Positions 1 to 10,463 of a stretch of DNA of 64,000 nucleotides are shown piece after piece. The notes below the pieces were generated by a model. The model searched no databases and was not told where the DNA came from. It worked only from the letters and a program-made list of their open reading frames with translations. Origin of the DNA: Epiperipatus broadwayi (Eukaryota > Onychophora > Udeonychophora > Euonychophora > Peripatidae). The stretch spans positions 26,716,426 to 26,780,425 of the forward strand of contig JAQFVV010000001.1 of the NCBI GenBank assembly GCA_028023455.1. The letters are read 5' to 3'. Each line of letters starts with the position of its first letter. The first letter of the stretch is position 1. The translations under genes and the position numbers were made by a program.

Positions 1-524
1 GGAAACAAAATCTATTGAGAAACCCTCACATCATGGAGTCCACATTACAGTTGAGATATTTGTAGCCGGACATCACCATTCAATCAATAGTTAATCAAAT
101 GATGAATCCCCTTCAATTCAATTATTTTTCTTTTATAGTATTAGATCTCTCTTATCACCAAGTTTTCGGACTGATCACTCCTGATGTTGCTCCGATCTTA
201 TTGGCCATTTCCCTTTCTGGAATGTGTGTTTGTTGGTAACTGCATTGGCCAATTTACTCCCAAGTGGGAAACACCATAATCTTTTAATTTTTATCTCTTA
301 TCTAACTTTTGATCATGCCCCAAGGATCGTTTGCTTTACATTTATTACATTTTGATAGAACAATCATTTCCATTCTACTAAGATTTAAATATAATTTTTG
401 AATAGAAACTAATTAACATTATCATTTTCTTTTACATTACTTTAAAAAATAATAATCTTATATCTTTAGATTTTTTTACTTTAATTTACTTTTAAATAAT
501 TATTTAATAGTTTTCCATCTGTGC
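1..524. other. AT-rich intergenic sequence, no feature
   Basis: No credible ORF or repeat family is recognised. The right edge is where the inverted LINE half starts to be readable on the minus strand. Confidence 0.5.
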
Positions 525-539
525 AATTTTATAACTATT

Positions 540-1750
540 ATTTGAATTTTATTGCAGATATAAATTTCCTACCAATACCAAAATGTTGTTTTACACTCTT
601 GAGACTTTTATTCTCTTCGACAGCTTTCCTTGCTAGTTCACAGTTATATTTTCATATATTATTTTCAACTCTTTTTTGCATCATTTTACAAAATTCGAGA
701 CATTCAATCCTTTTAATGCATCATTTTTGTATATCTTCATATTCCTTCTTTTCTTCATAAATTCTCTAGTCTCAGTAGGAATTTTATTGGTCGATTGCTG
801 CTTTTTTCAACTAACTATCTTTGTTGCAATTTTTAAAAGTGTATCAGTTATTTTCATACTAATTTCATTCAAATCTGAATCATGTTCAAAATCTACTAAT
901 ACTTGAAACCGATTTGTAAGTTCTAAATTAAATTCATTAGAATGTTTCTGAAGATTAGGAATATCAACTGTAAATATTGTTTTTCTTAATAATTTTTGTC
1001 TCTCTAGTTTTGCATTAACACGTATCTTACATCTTACTAATCGATGATCACTTCCTGTGTTAATTTATTAAGACCATTACAATCTTGAAATATGTATTTT
1101 CTCTTAGTCAAAATATAATCCAATTCTGCTGTATCTTCATTTGGATGCTTCCATGTCCATTTCCTTTTAACATTTTTCTCAAAAAAAGAATTCATAATAT
1201 AAAGTTTTTCTTTTTCTGCAAACTCCACAAGTCGACGTCCTCTCTCATTTCTATTACCATAACCAAAATTACCTACAGCACTTTCATCTTTCATTTGTTT
1301 ATCAATTCTAGCATTAAAGTCTCCTGTAATAATTTTTAAATGTTGTTTACTCTGATCAAAAGTCTTTTGTACATCCATATAAGAATCTTCTACTACTTCA
1401 TCACTATGAGAACTTGTTAAGACATAAACCTGAATTATCTGCATTTGGTATTTGCTATTAAGTTGTATAACTAATCTTGCCATTCTGTCCGATACACCAT
1501 CAATTTCCATAATGTTGTTCAGCCACTTTTTATTTATAATGAATCCTACTCCATTTGTATTTCCAATATTTGTGTCTTTATAGTAGAGTACATATCAACT
1601 TTTTAAATCAATTGTCTCTTCACCTTTTCTTCTAACTTCACAAAGTCCAATAATGTCCCATTTAATATAAGACATTTCTTTTAATTCTTGCAATCTTTCT
1701 TCACTTGAAAGTGATCTACAGTTGTAAGTACCCAAATAAAAAGTCATCAT
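540..1750 (-). pseudogene. LINE APE endonuclease and linker (decayed)
   Basis: Read on the minus strand from an ATG at 1750, the translation has the APE-type LINE endonuclease layout: LGTYNCRSL near the start, IIGLCEVRRKGEE, GVGFIINKKWL, ITGDFNARI, KWTWKHPNEDTAELDYIL, and after a frame change a GSDHRLVR block. These are the residues that coordinate metal and cut DNA in this family, often annotated as 'craniofacial development protein 2-like' in animal genomes. A stop interrupts the frame at 1595-1597, a one-base frameshift lies near 1060 before the SDH motif, and several stops follow in the linker between 900 and 540. The longest open piece is 1037-1510. The enzyme cannot be made as it stands. 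Confidence 0.8.
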
Positions 1751-1754
1751 CAAA

Positions 1755-2160
1755 TGGCAACCTTGGGTCCACAATCAGGGAATTATTACCATCCCCGCCT
1801 TCACCCACCAACTGTTGCCTTGGTTAGTGACTTTAAAGTTTCCTGGGAATAAGGGGTCATGGTTTATTTTTGTCTGTCATGATTATATATATATTGAAAA
1901 AATACTTATCATTTACACATACATTCATTCTGCTTTATGCGGCAACTGAGAAGAAAGACCATAACATTTCTTGATATTAAAGTTACCATGCTAGTTAATG
2001 CATGTTGGTGAGCAGCCCATCCATGTTCGTATACTATATGAATAATCACATAGTAATAACAGCTGCAACGACAAGAACGAATGGAGTGGACATTAGAAAT
2101 TTGCACTGCTCGGTTCCTTTAAAGCTTCCAAGAGAAATCAAAGGGTCTCCTTTCAGCTAA
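1755..2160 (-). other. Probable LINE 5' UTR and inversion junction
   Basis: This stretch lies between the endonuclease start codon on the minus strand and the first readable reverse-transcriptase codons on the plus strand. It has a 65-codon open frame on the minus strand (1909-2106) with no recognised domain. I infer that it is the 5' UTR of the inverted half and that the inversion breakpoint lies at about 2105-2165. Confidence 0.4.
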
Positions 2161-2164
2161 TAGC

Positions 2165-3752
2165 AAGCTTCTTTCTTACTAAAAAAAAGAGGTGAAATCA
2201 TGAAATGGGTAGAAGACTTCTAGTAATAAAGAACAAGTACATCCTATATCTATTATATCTTCCTAATTGCCCAGAATTTTAAATGAAGTGAGACATGCAA
2301 TTAAATTTATGAAGAAAGGAAAGACTCCAAGTAATGATGGAATTATAATTGATATATTAAAAGAATCAGCTGAAGAAATAGAATTTTTTTTTTAACAAAG
2401 TTATATACCAAATATCTAAATGATAAAGATGTAACCAGATGATTGGAAGAATGCAGTATTAATAATAATATTTAAAAAAGGTGATAAAGAAGATATTAGA
2501 AATTACAGACCTATCACCTTTTTATCAGTTTTATACAAAAATTTTTACCAAGATAATTACAACTTGTCTACAGAGAACATTGGATTTCCACCAACCAAGA
2601 GAACAAGCTGGATTTAAAAGTGGTTTTAGTACAGTAGATCATATCCAGGTATTGAGAGAAGTTATAAAAAGGACAAATGAATACAAATTGCCATTATGCT
2701 TTGGATTTGTAGATTATGAAAAGGCATTTGATTCTATAAACATTTCTTCAGTGATTAAAGCATTGGATCATCAAGATATAGATCCAGGATATTGTCAATA
2801 TTTTAAAGAATAATTATAAAAATGCAACAGCAACAATTAGATTACATAATGATGCTAGGAAAGTTAACATTGAGAAGGATGTAAGACAGGGTGACTCCAC
2901 TATCTCCAAACTTTTTACAGCAGTGTTGCAAGAAGTATTTTGTGGATTAAAATGGGATGCTAAAGTAATTAAAGTAAATGGAGATTATTTAAGTAATTTA
3001 GATTTTGCAGATGATGTAGTTGTTTTTGCAAATAATGCTTTAGAGCTGCAGGAAATGTTGCAGGAGTTATCAGATGAAATTAGGAAAGTAGGACTAAAGA
3101 TAAATGTTAAAAAGACTAAAGTAATGTTTAATGGATTTTTCTCAAAATATGAAAATAAAGATTGATTATGATGAGTTAGAAGAAGTTAACAGCTACAAAT
3201 ACCTTTGTCAAATCATTAGTACAGATGGAAACATAATGGATGAAATTAATCATAGAATTAAACTTGGGTAGAGTGCTTTTGGTAGAAATAGCTTGATACT
3301 AAAAGGAAATATGCCTATGTGTTTGAAAAGGAAGGTTTTTAGTAAATGTGTTTTATCAGTTCTTACTTATGGATCTAAGACTTGGACACTTAATAGAAGA
3401 GCAATACAGAGACTTCAGACCAGTCAAAGAAGTATGGAGAGATACATGTTGGGAGTAACAAGAGAAGATCAAAAATGCAATATATGGGTAGAGAACAAAC
3501 AGGTGTTACTGATCTATTGAAAAAATTAAAAGACTGAAGTGGAGTTGGGCTGGACATATTGCTAAAAGAGATAATAACAGATGGACAATTAAAATCTTAA
3601 ATTGGATTCCAAGGGATTGTAAAAGACACAGAAAGAGACCACATGTGAGATGGATGGATGAAATAAGAAAGTGTGCAGAGGTTATGTGGAGAAGAGAAGC
3701 TAAATATCGGAGATGGATTGAACTTGAAAGATCTTCATTCTGCAATGGTTGA
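2165..3752 (+). pseudogene. LINE reverse transcriptase, RTE-like (decayed)
   Basis: Plus-strand remnants of an RTE-type reverse transcriptase. Seen in order: a WVEDF..NLYRTS block just upstream; AIKFMKKGKTPSNDG near 2300-2340; DWKNAVLI and KGDKEDIRNYRPI near 2440-2515; QAGFKSGFSTVDHIQVL and the first catalytic block FVDYEKAFDSI (about 2710-2745); the FADD catalytic box in LDFADDVVVFAN near 3000; and the C-terminal pattern YGSKTWTLNRR, QRSMERYMLGVTRED, WAGHIAKRDNNRW, RPHVRWMDEIRK and WIELERSSF ending at 3752. Open pieces are 2481-2813, 2923-3165 and 3293-3520; stops and frameshifts separate them. Same family as the relics at 21.4-22.1 and 31.8-32.55 kb. Confidence 0.85.
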
Positions 3753-3765
3753 TGATGATTGTAAT

Positions 3766-4800
3766 TTTAATTTTTATATATATATCAATTTTATTTACAG
3801 ACCTTTTTCTTTTTAATTTTCATTTTAAAATGATGTAACGGCATATATCTACCATTACAATACATATAGATGATGAATCAAATATATATAAATTAAAAAA
3901 AAATATTACTCATTTTAATTTACTCTGAAAGTATGAGTGATGAAACAACTAATATATTAATCAAAATGTACATTAGGCCAAACTTGCAACAATTTTTAAT
4001 TTATGAGCACCATGCAAATCAGGATATTTACCCAATGTTTTCACATGCTCCATCTCCTTACCCTTATTACATAGCTTTAACAGTAACTCCAGATCATAAG
4101 ACAAATTTTGACTGTTATGTTGATAATAAGAAAAGAACATGAAATTATGTTATAATTCTACCATAACTGGTATTCACAAATATTCACCAAAACCAAAATA
4201 AAATAAAAGAATTAATGAGAATAAAAACCATGTGAATAAACAACAATACAATTTTATTACAAAATATAGATAAATAAACTACAATATTAATTAACCAAAT
4301 AAATAGATAAACAATAATAAAATAGATAAATAATCAAATAAATATATTAACATTTTTCAAATATTTTCTTCATAAGAATTTTATTTCTATATTCTTTTGC
4401 AAATAAAATAAAAATATTAATATTATTTATAGAAGGGGTGAATAAATCTATGTATTACTCCCTGTAAGACGATAACATAATATTTATAAAACAATGGTAC
4501 ACATCATTTTAACCATGCATTCCGATTATTCATGTGTTGCTTACCATCTGTAACATATATTGGATTGTTAAATATGGGCAAAAATTTTATATGACTATGT
4601 CAAACTAATATCAATAATTATAATACTTTTTAAAACAAATAAATAAATCATCATCCTTTCTTTAATCACTTTTATAATACAATATTTCATTTTTTATTTG
4701 ACCAATCTTACATTTTCAACTGATCAACAGTCTTCTTCACAGATAAAATACATAAGTATACATTAATATATAAACAGTGCAAACAATTAATATCTATAAT
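3766..4800. other. AT-rich sequence, nothing identified
   Basis: A 69-codon open frame at 3933-4142 has no recognisable domain and no homologue elsewhere in the window. Otherwise AT-rich with no repeat that I can assign. Confidence 0.4.
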
Positions 4801-4802
4801 TA

Positions 4803-5035
4803 TATCACATGGTCACTATTTCTTATGCTGGCACATTACTGTTATTAAAACAGGCAAAACTCTCCAAACAGTAGTGCCATTCAGTGCCAACCAAACTAAT
4901 CAATGGAGCCAAAAGGCTTGTGCATAAAGTATCTATCTAGTGCCTATTCATCCAATATCCCCAGACTAGTTTCTGGCTTGTGGCCTTCATCAGTGAGGAC
5001 TTTAGATCTGAGAGCATTGCACCTAGATCTTAAGA
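4803..5035 (-). repeat. Hammerhead-bearing repeat, copy A
   Basis: The segment from TCACATGGTCACTATTTCTT onward is repeated at 5261-5540: the first ~90 bp in direct orientation, the rest (about 4850-5035) inverted. On the minus strand it contains a hammerhead-ribozyme-like core at 4958-4999. Family unknown; terminal repeats of Penelope-like elements and retrozymes are known hosts of such minimal ribozymes. Confidence 0.6.
4958..4999 (-). ncRNA. Type I hammerhead ribozyme motif, copy A
   Basis: Minus-strand reading shows all conserved parts. Stem I is TCCTCA (4999-4994) with TGGGGA (4963-4958), six pairs including one G-U. CTGATGA lies at 4993-4987. Stem II is GGC/GCC with a five-base loop. 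GAAA is at 4973-4970. A minimal stem III (AC with GT, two-base loop TA) is followed by the GTC cleavage triplet, with cut predicted between 4964 and 4963. The first stem II position is an A-A mismatch, which may weaken activity. The two-pair stem III matches the minimal hammerheads reported from PLEs and newt satellite, which tend to act as dimers. Confidence 0.65.
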
Positions 5036-5260
5036 TCTAAGGCAACCCTCCAGCAGTCACCTTTTATCTTTACTTAACTACAAAACTATGAGAACAAAAT
5101 TGAAAACACAATAATATTTTCAATCTAAGCTCAATAGCTTCTATAGTCATATAGATCTGAACCCAGTTCAGTACCCATACATTTTGGTGTCTTTGGTTCT
5201 TTAACAACCATAGTCACCACTATCCTATTAAGCAGGATTGGTGTTAAACCACTAAACATC
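5036..5260. other. Spacer between the two hammerhead repeats
   Basis: AT-rich sequence separating copies A and B. No ORF or known element recognised. Confidence 0.35.
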
Positions 5261-5540
5261 ACATGATGATTATTTCTTATGCTAGCACATTACTGTTATT
5301 AAAACAGGCAAAACTCTCTATACAGTAGTGCCACTTAGTGCCAACAAGAGTAATCTAGGTGCAGTGCTCTCAGATTCAAAGCTCCTCATTGACGAAGGCC
5401 ACAAGCCAGAAACTAGTCTGGGGATATTGGATGAGTAGGCACTAGATAATGATTTTATGCACAAGCCTTCTGGCATCCATTGATTACTCTGCTTGGCACT
5501 GAGTGGCACTACTGTATGGAGAGTTTTGCTTGTTTTAATA
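5261..5540 (+). repeat. Fold-back repeat with TIRs and hammerhead copy B
   Basis: Terminal inverted repeats of about 54 bp (5301-5354 and 5483-5536) enclose ~130 bp carrying a hammerhead-like core. The left TIR reads AAAACAGGCAAAACTCTCTA and the right reads its imperfect complement. The unit shares sequence with 4803-5035 on both orientations. It could be a PLE terminal structure or a small fold-back element that captured a ribozyme. Confidence 0.6.
5382..5424 (+). ncRNA. Hammerhead ribozyme motif, copy B (core mutated)
   Basis: Same layout as copy A on the plus strand: TCCTCA, then TTGACGA at 5389-5395 in place of CTGATGA, GGC/GCC stem II, GAAA at 5409-5412, minimal stem III and GTC at 5416-5418, then TGGGGA. 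The first core base (C3) is T, a position needed for catalysis, so this copy is expected to be inactive. Confidence 0.55.
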
Positions 5541-6253
5541 TAATTACACTAAAAAAATACCCTCAAATATCTAATTACATTTTATATCATAAACATGTTA
5601 AATGCAGTGAGACTTTATCAATTTATATATTTTATTTTTTCACCTATTAATATTATTATAACAGCAATAGTAACAACTGAATTATAACAACAATAATATA
5701 TCTAAACTAATAAACTTATTATTTTTCATTAATCTATTAACATCTTACTATTTACTTTATTTTTACATATAAAATTTCTATTAAATTTATTTATATATTA
5801 ATGGTAAAAAAATTATTTCTTCAATCTTTAAATTTAATATTTTACTAATTTTAAACTTTTTATTAAATATTTGGTGCCGTTGTATTAGCTCGTGTCAGTC
5901 ACTTGATGGCATTGATGCTATGCAAAAATACCCAGAAATAACATTACCAGGCTGCCAGCATAAAAAATAATTTTTAATAAATATCTTTATATATTAATGT
6001 ATGTTAGCATATCTACAAAATCAACAAGTTTATTTATTTGTTATTTAGCTGATGATGTGGAATATATGTATATAAATGAGAAGAAGTTGGATGATAGAAA
6101 TCAAAATAAGTTCAAAACAATTTTTTCTTCAAATTTGACTCTCACCCTGCTATGTAAGATGGAACTCGTTTGTAAATAAATTAGACAAGTTATATTTATT
6201 ATATATGTATACTTAATCAAACATTAATTATATATTAGAAGGCCAATAGTTAT
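5541..6253. other. AT-rich sequence, nothing identified
   Basis: No gene or repeat recognised. Ends at the ATAT (6254-6257) that flanks the next element. Confidence 0.4.
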
Positions 6254-6257
6254 ATAT

Positions 6258-8834
6258 TGAAACAGTAAGATTCGTATTCGAATCTTAAGTTTCACCTTTT
6301 TCTGTCGTCTCTCACTGACCGGTCTATCCCGCCCAAATTTAAACTTTTTGGTATCGAATTGTGTGTGTAGCAATATTAAAAATGTATAAATATATGTAGA
6401 ATGCAGCATAAACACGCACACATTTCGATCTCAAATTAAGGGCAATAAATAGGGATAAAATAATATAATTTAGATTTCTTTTAGTTATATAATTTTGTAT
6501 AATTTTAATCATTTATTTTGGATTATAAAGTTCGTATTTATTGCTTTGTTTAAATTTCGTTTAATAATAATTCTAAAAAAATCTGATGTAATATTTAATT
6601 AAAAGTTAAAATAATCTTATGTTCCCTTTTTGTCTTTGAAATTTAAAAGCATTGGTCAGTGATAGATAATAGATTAATTAAAGAAAAATTCCCCAAAATG
6701 TAATTAGTAAATGTAAAATGTAAACAATAGAACGGCAGCTTTCTTTAATTAAAAACCAACAAAATGCATTGATTATCCTCAGGGCAGATTAAGTAGAACC
6801 TAAAAATACCTTAACAAAAATGTGAAAGATCAAGATAAAAAAAGAGGCCATCTTAGACTTGCTGGAGACATTCACTTAAACTTTAGCTTTGCTCTCGATC
6901 ACTGAGAGTCTCCAAAAATATAAAAATAATTTGTTCCTGCCAAGGTATGACCGAGTAAAGCACCTAGATTATTCTCCATCGGGAGATGGCCTATCGGATG
7001 CCAAACTTTCCATTGCCTGTCATAAATTCACCATGAAGATCTGCTGCCTGAAATAAATGAAAAAGCTGCTGCTGCTGTGAAATTAAATGAAATATCTAAA
7101 TACAAGAAAAAATTGCCACTCGTGAACTTTTTGCTGCTAAACTAATGGAATCAGAAAACTTCTTATAAAACAGGTACCTGTCTGTGTTCAAACTCTAGAG
7201 TACTCTAATAATATGCTATAGCTCTTCTTCATATTACTTATCTAAATTATAAAATGTAAAACTACAATATGTATAACTAAAATTGAATAATTAATGTAAT
7301 GTGTAAATGTATCTAATAATCTAGCTTACCTCACTCAATCTTTCTTGGGTGCGTATTTCTATAATCTACATTTCTATCTATAGTTATTATTTAATTATTG
7401 CATGCTCATAATTATCTCAATTTTCAAAGTTTAAATCTATGATCGCTTAAAACAATGAATGCGTGTCAAAATTTCATTAATATTTACTTTCCTAAATAAC
7501 TTAACTTTCATATAAATTGACATGCATTCAATGCATCATTTATTGTAATGCAGGGGTCTACTACTTCACAAATGGCTGACGTATCAGTGATAATAATTCC
7601 CAATTTATATATGTTTTGTATTTATTAAATCATCATGAATAATTCCAGAAAATTACATTTCTTTGAGAGTCACCAACGTTCTTTAGTAAATGTTGATAAT
7701 GTAGGGCCGAATTAGAAATCTATTTAAATCTTATCATAATCATTTATACTTATACATGTGTTACGTTTTAAAGATGCGATGATCTATTCCGCCGTAAATA
7801 TTCCGGATTCTTCAGGGTTGAAATTAACCCCAGTCGTCCTACACAAGCGGACATAATAAATGCTCCCGTAGGATTTGACCTGTCATGCAGCCAGCTGGCA
7901 AATTGTGACATGGACTGCTTGTCCCTGGTTATGCTTATGTGACACCTTACTTCGTCGGGCCAAGGCAGAGACCAGCCCGACAGTCTTATAAACTCATTCG
8001 CGGCATTGCAGTTTCAATATACTGCCATTCCATATCGCCTTTCTAAAGCGTACCACGTGTTCCTTTACTTAGTTTTATTATTCTATATATCACTCCGCCT
8101 CTGCATTATCTTCATAATTCACTCTCAAATAAATGTTTGCCCTTAGTCATAAAATAAATATTTTAATTAAATAAATATATGTCCGCCACTACTCTTAAAT
8201 CTTACTTTAGACTCTTGCATTGCAAAGGTATAAATTCCCCAAGGCATGCATTAGAAATACTTACTCGAGAATTTTAGGTAGCTAGATTACGCCTTCAAAT
8301 AAGTGAATTCCTTTTGTAAACATTACAGTATCGGAAATATCGCTACTGAAGTTCCCAATATAAAATAATGTGTAAATAAATAAATGTATTCTTTAAAATA
8401 TAATCATGTCGCAAATCCCGCTACTGAAGCTTTAAATCCACAAAATATTATTAGTAAATGATTGTTTTATTAAAATGTATTAATAAATAATTTTAAACTA
8501 TACGTCTGCAGTTACGTTTCATTTATTCGATACCCATTCTATATAATATTTCCTCGATTATGTAAATATGAATGTTTAATTAATATTAGTTTGATTATTG
8601 GCTAACTCGAGAATAAAATCATGAATCTCTTGCATATCCCTGACCACCGTGCCTAAGAAAATATTTACTAATGTCGCATCAGATGCGTTGTTTCATGGAT
8701 TGTATTGTGGAACCGATAAACTATGTTCGAACTCAGTAACATGGGTGGCTTCGCTACCTCGATGGTGCTGCTGTTCTGTGTGGTGGTCGAATTCTGCACT
8801 ATGTTTACGAGTCACACGTTTTCTGACTGTTACA
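6258..8834 (+). repeat. 5' LTR (left arm), about 2.58 kb
   Basis: Starts TGAAACAG and ends TGTTACA, the usual TG...CA ends. It begins with an imperfect hairpin around 6258-6297 containing AAGATTCG/CGAATCTT. The first 2516 bp are repeated in inverted orientation at 10984-13501; the last ~60 bp are not. Boundaries at the 3' end are inferred from the adjacent primer-binding-site-like sequence. Confidence 0.6.
6880..7168 (+). other. Coding-like segment inside the LTR arms
   Basis: Frame 6880-7056 reads ..ITESLQKYKNNLF, LPRYDRVKHLDYSPSGDG.. and ends ..TMKICCLK. A second frame, at about 7030-7168, reads HHEDLLPEINEKAAAAVKL then NEISKYKKKIATRELF and ends MESENFL. Both frames persist in the right arm (about 12590-12880, minus) with few changes. 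Amino-acid composition looks protein-like and less AT-driven than the surroundings. I do not recognise a family. It could be captured host exons or chance. Confidence 0.25.
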
Positions 8835-8855
8835 TAGTTAAATTTTTTTTTAGCG

Positions 8856-8875
8856 TTTGGCGCTTTCCAACGTGG
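8856..8875 (+). promoter_or_regulatory. Putative primer-binding site
   Basis: TTTGGCGCTTTCCAACGTGG lies about 20 bp after the inferred LTR end. It resembles the TTTGGCGATCCAAACGT that follows the LTR at 44420. The primer tRNA was not identified. Confidence 0.45.
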
Positions 8876-9490
8876 AGCTTTCGATACAAAAAAACCCATA
8901 TATACCCTGAGCAAAATATAACACATATAAATTTCTTTTAGCGTTCGTTACTCGAGTTAGCTAATTATTCTATATATATACGATTTTGTTTTGATAAAAA
9001 TAATGAAAAAAAATAAATCGAGTGAAATAATGTGGGTCGAGTAAATGAAAGGACAGCAGGCGTAATAACAAATTTAAGGAAAGCAGGGATGTGTGTGTAA
9101 GTTAAGAAGGAACGAAAATACTCGGATCTAATGAAATATTTTTATATATATATATGTCAAAAAAAAAAAAATAATCAGTCGCTAAATGAGAAAGCAGGTA
9201 GCATTGAATAATTTATTAAAACACCGTTATATATATATAGCATAGACAGCAGAAGCTTGTTATATATGTTAATAGTAAATATTTTGTTAAAGTACAAAAA
9301 TATATATCATAGACAGCAGTAGTTTATTATACGCGTAACCAGTAGTTCGCTATAATATATATGTTAAACGCAGCAATATAGAGATAGGGCAATGTAGAGT
9401 AGGTGAGGGCAGCGAAAGAGTGTTATAGGGCCAATATACCGGTGGGGAGTAGTCAAATGCTAGTAGTATAAAAAAAATCATATTAAGAAA

Positions 9491-9994
9491 ATGGAATCAG
9501 AAAATATTGATATACAGCAAGAAGATTTATCTGAAGCTTTGGAGTCGACACCCGAGCGAAGGGAAGCTCTGCAACAATACAGAGGATCAATGGACTTTAA
9601 TTTCAAGTTCATTGAGGAAATACTCAGACAGAATATGCAAGAAATGAAGAAAATGTATGAGGAGGAAATGAGAAAAAGAAGAGATGAAGAATCAAAACAG
9701 AGACAAGAAGAAGAAAAGATAAGAGTGAGAGAATATCAGGAATTTAAAGACATTATGTGGAGAGAGTTAGAAGCCATAAAGGAACATTTTGGAATATCCC
9801 CAGCTAGTAAAAAGGAAGAAGAAATTAAAGATATGGAAAAGGAAAGGGAATTAGAAATACTTGACAAACCTATGATAGTAGATGAGCAAATAGACCTTAT
9901 TCCAATAGATGAAGGCCCACAAGAACCGTTGAGTGAAGTCAGCATTAAAGAAGAGACGAAGGTGGACACTGGCATGGACACCAAGCACGGTTGA
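9491..9994 (+). CDS. gag-like coiled-coil protein, 167 aa
   Basis: An intact ORF from ATG to stop in the position expected for gag, about 620 bp after the putative primer-binding site. Residues 30-115 are dominated by charged heptad-like sequence (EEILRQNMQEMKKMYEEEMR, then KRRDEESKQRQEEEKIRVRE), predicting a long coiled coil; residues 115-167 are acidic with many E and P. No capsid (retrotrans_gag W-rich) domain or zinc knuckle is present, so it is the gag N-terminus cut off by the internal deletion. Gypsy elements in animals commonly start gag with such a coiled coil, as does the element at 44.9 kb. The frame may be a chance survivor of an otherwise dead element. Confidence 0.5.
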   Translation: MESENIDIQQEDLSEALESTPERREALQQYRGSMDFNFKFIEEILRQNMQEMKKMYEEEMRKRRDEESKQRQEEEKIRVREYQEFKDIMWRELEAIKEHFGISPASKKEEEIKDMEKERELEILDKPMIVDEQIDLIPIDEGPQEPLSEVSIKEETKVDTGMDTKHG

Positions 9995-10084
9995 AAACAT
10001 TTTGGTAAAGTGGACTCATTACTGATCAAGAGCCATTAACAAAGATGATCCACGTGAAAGCAATATTGAAGACTGACAGACGCA

Positions 10085-10463
10085 AGGCACACCAGCCGCC
10101 TTAGAGAAAGGGCAGAGACAGAAATTCGAGCAGATCGCAAAAGCCAGTTATCATTTACAGGGATCTGGCAGAACTGATGATTTGGTGATACGGAACCCTA
10201 AAACCAAAGTAACAAAGATGTTAGAGTTGGAAAATATGGATAAAAAGTTCTTTCCTTTGTACTGGGGACCCTTTATAATTGATCGCACATGTGGCCCAAA
10301 TGCATATTTATTTAAAGATTGGAGATACCATAAAAGGGACATAGTAATGCCCGTAATCTCAAACCATGTAGGTATTATCCACCTGACCCGGGGTTGTAAA
10401 AATATTACACTATTAGGACGGTTATTAAACGTATATGAAAATATTAAAATGAACTTGATATAA
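10085..10463 (+). pseudogene. Gypsy integrase C-terminal fragment
   Basis: Readable from about 10085 (LEKGQRQKFEQIAKASYH in a different frame from the start of the longest ORF 10182-10463), then DLVIRNPKTKV, KFFPLYWGPFII and NAYLFKDW. The WGPF..I pattern is the GPY/F motif of the integrase C-terminal domain of Gypsy elements. The catalytic D-D-E core and zinc-binding HHCC region are absent; gag is joined to this tail by a deletion of most of pol. Confidence 0.7.

Larger units (their letters stand above)
525..3765 (+). mobile_element. RTE-like LINE with inverted 5' half
   Basis: One non-LTR retrotransposon in two pieces of opposite orientation. On the minus strand, from about 2105 leftward to 525, lie a probable 5' UTR, the APE endonuclease and the linker. 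On the plus strand, from about 2165 to 3765, lie the reverse transcriptase and the C-terminal region. The minus piece stops in the linker (around GRKFISAI) just where the plus piece begins (REEI-like ..GEIMKWVEDF), so together they cover one element with little overlap. The 3' end at 3752-3760 has a short TGATGATGAT run, typical of RTE-type 3' ends. Strand is given for the 3' half. No clear target-site duplication could be fixed. Two independent insertions are possible but less economical. Confidence 0.75.

Noticed and set aside
521-906. Two overlapping plus-strand ORFs
   Set aside because: They are antisense shadows of the inverted LINE linker, with low-complexity F/L/S-rich translation.
3933-4142. 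69-codon ORF
   Set aside because: No domain or homologue in the window, and length expected by chance; not called as a gene.
6265-6290. TATTCGAATC as a tRNA B box at the LTR start
   Set aside because: It is half of a perfect palindrome with no cloverleaf or A box.
8693-8941. Three overlapping ORFs on both strands at the LTR end
   Set aside because: They lie in the LTR and leader of the inverted-LTR element; conflicting frames and no domain.
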